Source: Acuticoccus sediminis (GTDB taxonomy: Bacteria > Pseudomonadota > Alphaproteobacteria > Rhizobiales > Amorphaceae). Taken from it: a stretch of DNA of 64,000 nt. Each line of letters opens with the position of its first letter. Positions within the stretch are counted from its first letter, which is position 1. The notes under the pieces were generated by a model. It was given only the letters and a program-made list of their open reading frames with translations. It made no database searches and was not told where the DNA came from. The position numbers were made by a program, and so were the translations under genes. Positions 63,225 through 64,000 of this stretch are shown here, piece by piece. The stretch spans positions 1,054,001 through 1,118,000 of the forward strand of contig NZ_QHHQ01000002.1 in the NCBI RefSeq assembly GCF_003258595.1, given 5' to 3'.

Positions 63225-64000
63225 GACTCTGGCGACGCACGCTGCTCGCCCTCGCCGCGAGCGCGACCCTCGTGTCCCTCCCCGTCGCGGCCCAGGACGA
63301 CCCGGACAAGACGCTCGTCGTCGGCACGATGTGGGAGTCGCTCCCCCTCGCGATGGCGCCCCGGCGAAGCCGGTTCTTCAACGAGAGCGAGATCCTCGAT
63401 ACGCTGGTCAAGCTCGACTACGACATGAGCCTCGTGCCCGGCCTCGCCACCGCGTGGGAGCATGTCTCGCCGAAGGTCTGGCGCTTCGAGATCCGCAGCG
63501 GCGTCACGTTCCACGACGGCACCGCGCTCGACGCCGAGGCGGTGAAGGCCTCGCTGCAGCACGTCATCGACCTCCTTCCGTACGCCGCCGACCTCCTCAA
63601 CATCGAGCGGATGGAGGCGACCGGCCCTCTGACCCTCGAGATCGAGACGACCGAGCCGTTCGCCGCGCTCCCGAACCAGCTCACCGACGCCATCACGGTG
63701 ATCTACGCCGCATCGTCCTTCGACGCGGACGGCAAGTTCGTGAGGCCGGTCGGCACCGGGCCGTGGACGTTCGTCGACTACGTCAAGCAGGACCGCACCG
63801 TCGTCGAGCGGTTCGACGCCTACTGGGGCGAGGCGCCCGCGCTGGAGCGCGTCGTCTACCGCTACATCCCCGACCACAACGCCCGCACCCTCGCGCTGGA
63901 GACCGGCGAGATCGACGTCGCCACCAACCCGCTGCCGTCGGATGCCACGCGGCTCGCCGACGATCCGGACTTCAAGGTCTACGCCGAACCCACCTCCGGC
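63221..64000 (+). CDS. Peptide/nickel-type ABC substrate-binding protein (5' part, cut by window edge)
   Basis: 260 residues up to the window end of an SBP family 5 protein of usual length about 500. Signal peptide MRLWRRTLLALAASATLVSLPVAAQ, then DKTLVVGTMWESLPLAMAPRRSRFFNESEILDTLVKLDYDMSLVPGLATAWEHVSPKVWRFEIRSGVTFHDGTALDAEAVKASLQH, which is the classical N-lobe. No NikA-type or Dpp-type specificity can be told. ATG 63221 overlaps the permease stop (ATGA). Confidence 0.93.
   Translation, partial: MRLWRRTLLALAASATLVSLPVAAQDDPDKTLVVGTMWESLPLAMAPRRSRFFNESEILDTLVKLDYDMSLVPGLATAWEHVSPKVWRFEIRSGVTFHDGTALDAEAVKASLQHVIDLLPYAADLLNIERMEATGPLTLEIETTEPFAALPNQLTDAITVIYAASSFDADGKFVRPVGTGPWTFVDYVKQDRTVVERFDAYWGEAPALERVVYRYIPDHNARTLALETGEIDVATNPLPSDATRLADDPDFKVYAEPTSG

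Overview
The window is very GC-rich, densely coded and operon-rich (many ATGA or GTGA start/stop overlaps). It carries two complete tripartite tricarboxylate transporter (TTT) sets, several ABC uptake systems and many amidohydrolases, each with a local regulator. This fits a metabolically versatile alphaproteobacterium, probably Hyphomicrobiales. The taxonomic placement is inference from gene content; there is no rRNA or other marker gene here.

Layout. 1-4.2 kb: the 5' part of a hydantoinase/oxoprolinase A gene divergent from an XRE-cupin regulator, then an Lrp-type regulator divergent from a branched-chain aminotransferase, then a small lipoprotein. 4.2-16.2 kb: a catabolic island of TctA/TctB, a flavoprotein, TctC, a Cys-type lyase of the isocitrate lyase/PEP mutase superfamily, a GntR-FCD regulator, an aconitase-family hydro-lyase, a SnoaL-like protein, a hydantoinase-type cyclic amidohydrolase and an isochorismatase-type amidase. 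A shared AGTGTYGACA operator lies in the TctB/flavoprotein and GntR/aconitase divergent promoters. 16.3-19.9 kb: an RTX-repeat secreted GH17-like glucanase, a 51-bp tandem hairpin repeat, and a three-gene split cobalt nitrile hydratase/thiocyanate hydrolase whose alpha chain has a His-rich tail. 19.9-27 kb: SRPBCC and RibD-like genes divergent from a DJ-1/AraC regulator, an AI-2E family permease, TerC and CNNM/CBS membrane proteins, and a class III cyclase. 27.2-34 kb: a signalling island with two histidine kinases, an OmpR-type regulator and an orphan peptide-type binding protein. 34.3-36.8 kb: a sulfotransferase and a ThrE-type exporter. 36.9-42.5 kb: a LacI-led operon of binding protein, two permeases, ATPase and metallophosphoesterase. 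42.7-48.9 kb: a 3-hydroxyisobutyrate-dehydrogenase-like enzyme and a TetR-livGFHMK operon. 49.3-54.6 kb: an imidazolonepropionase-like hydrolase, an MBL hydrolase, a LysR regulator, an aminotransferase and an AEC transporter. 54.6-55.0 kb: a deletion scar joining the 3' ends of a LysR gene and an aldo/keto reductase gene. 55.1-61.2 kb: a DUF3604 protein divergent from tctCBA-gntR. 61.4-64 kb: peptide/nickel-type ABC permeases and a binding protein cut by the window edge.

Working together: the most coherent unit is the GntR island. My reading is TTT uptake of a small carboxylate or cyclic imide/ureide, ring opening by the hydantoinase-type enzyme, deamidation by the isochorismatase-type enzyme, hydration of the resulting unsaturated diacid by the aconitase homologue, and C-C cleavage by the lyase. 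The logic parallels the dimethylmaleate branch of nicotinate fermentation or cyclic-imide catabolism, but no substrate can be fixed from sequence alone.
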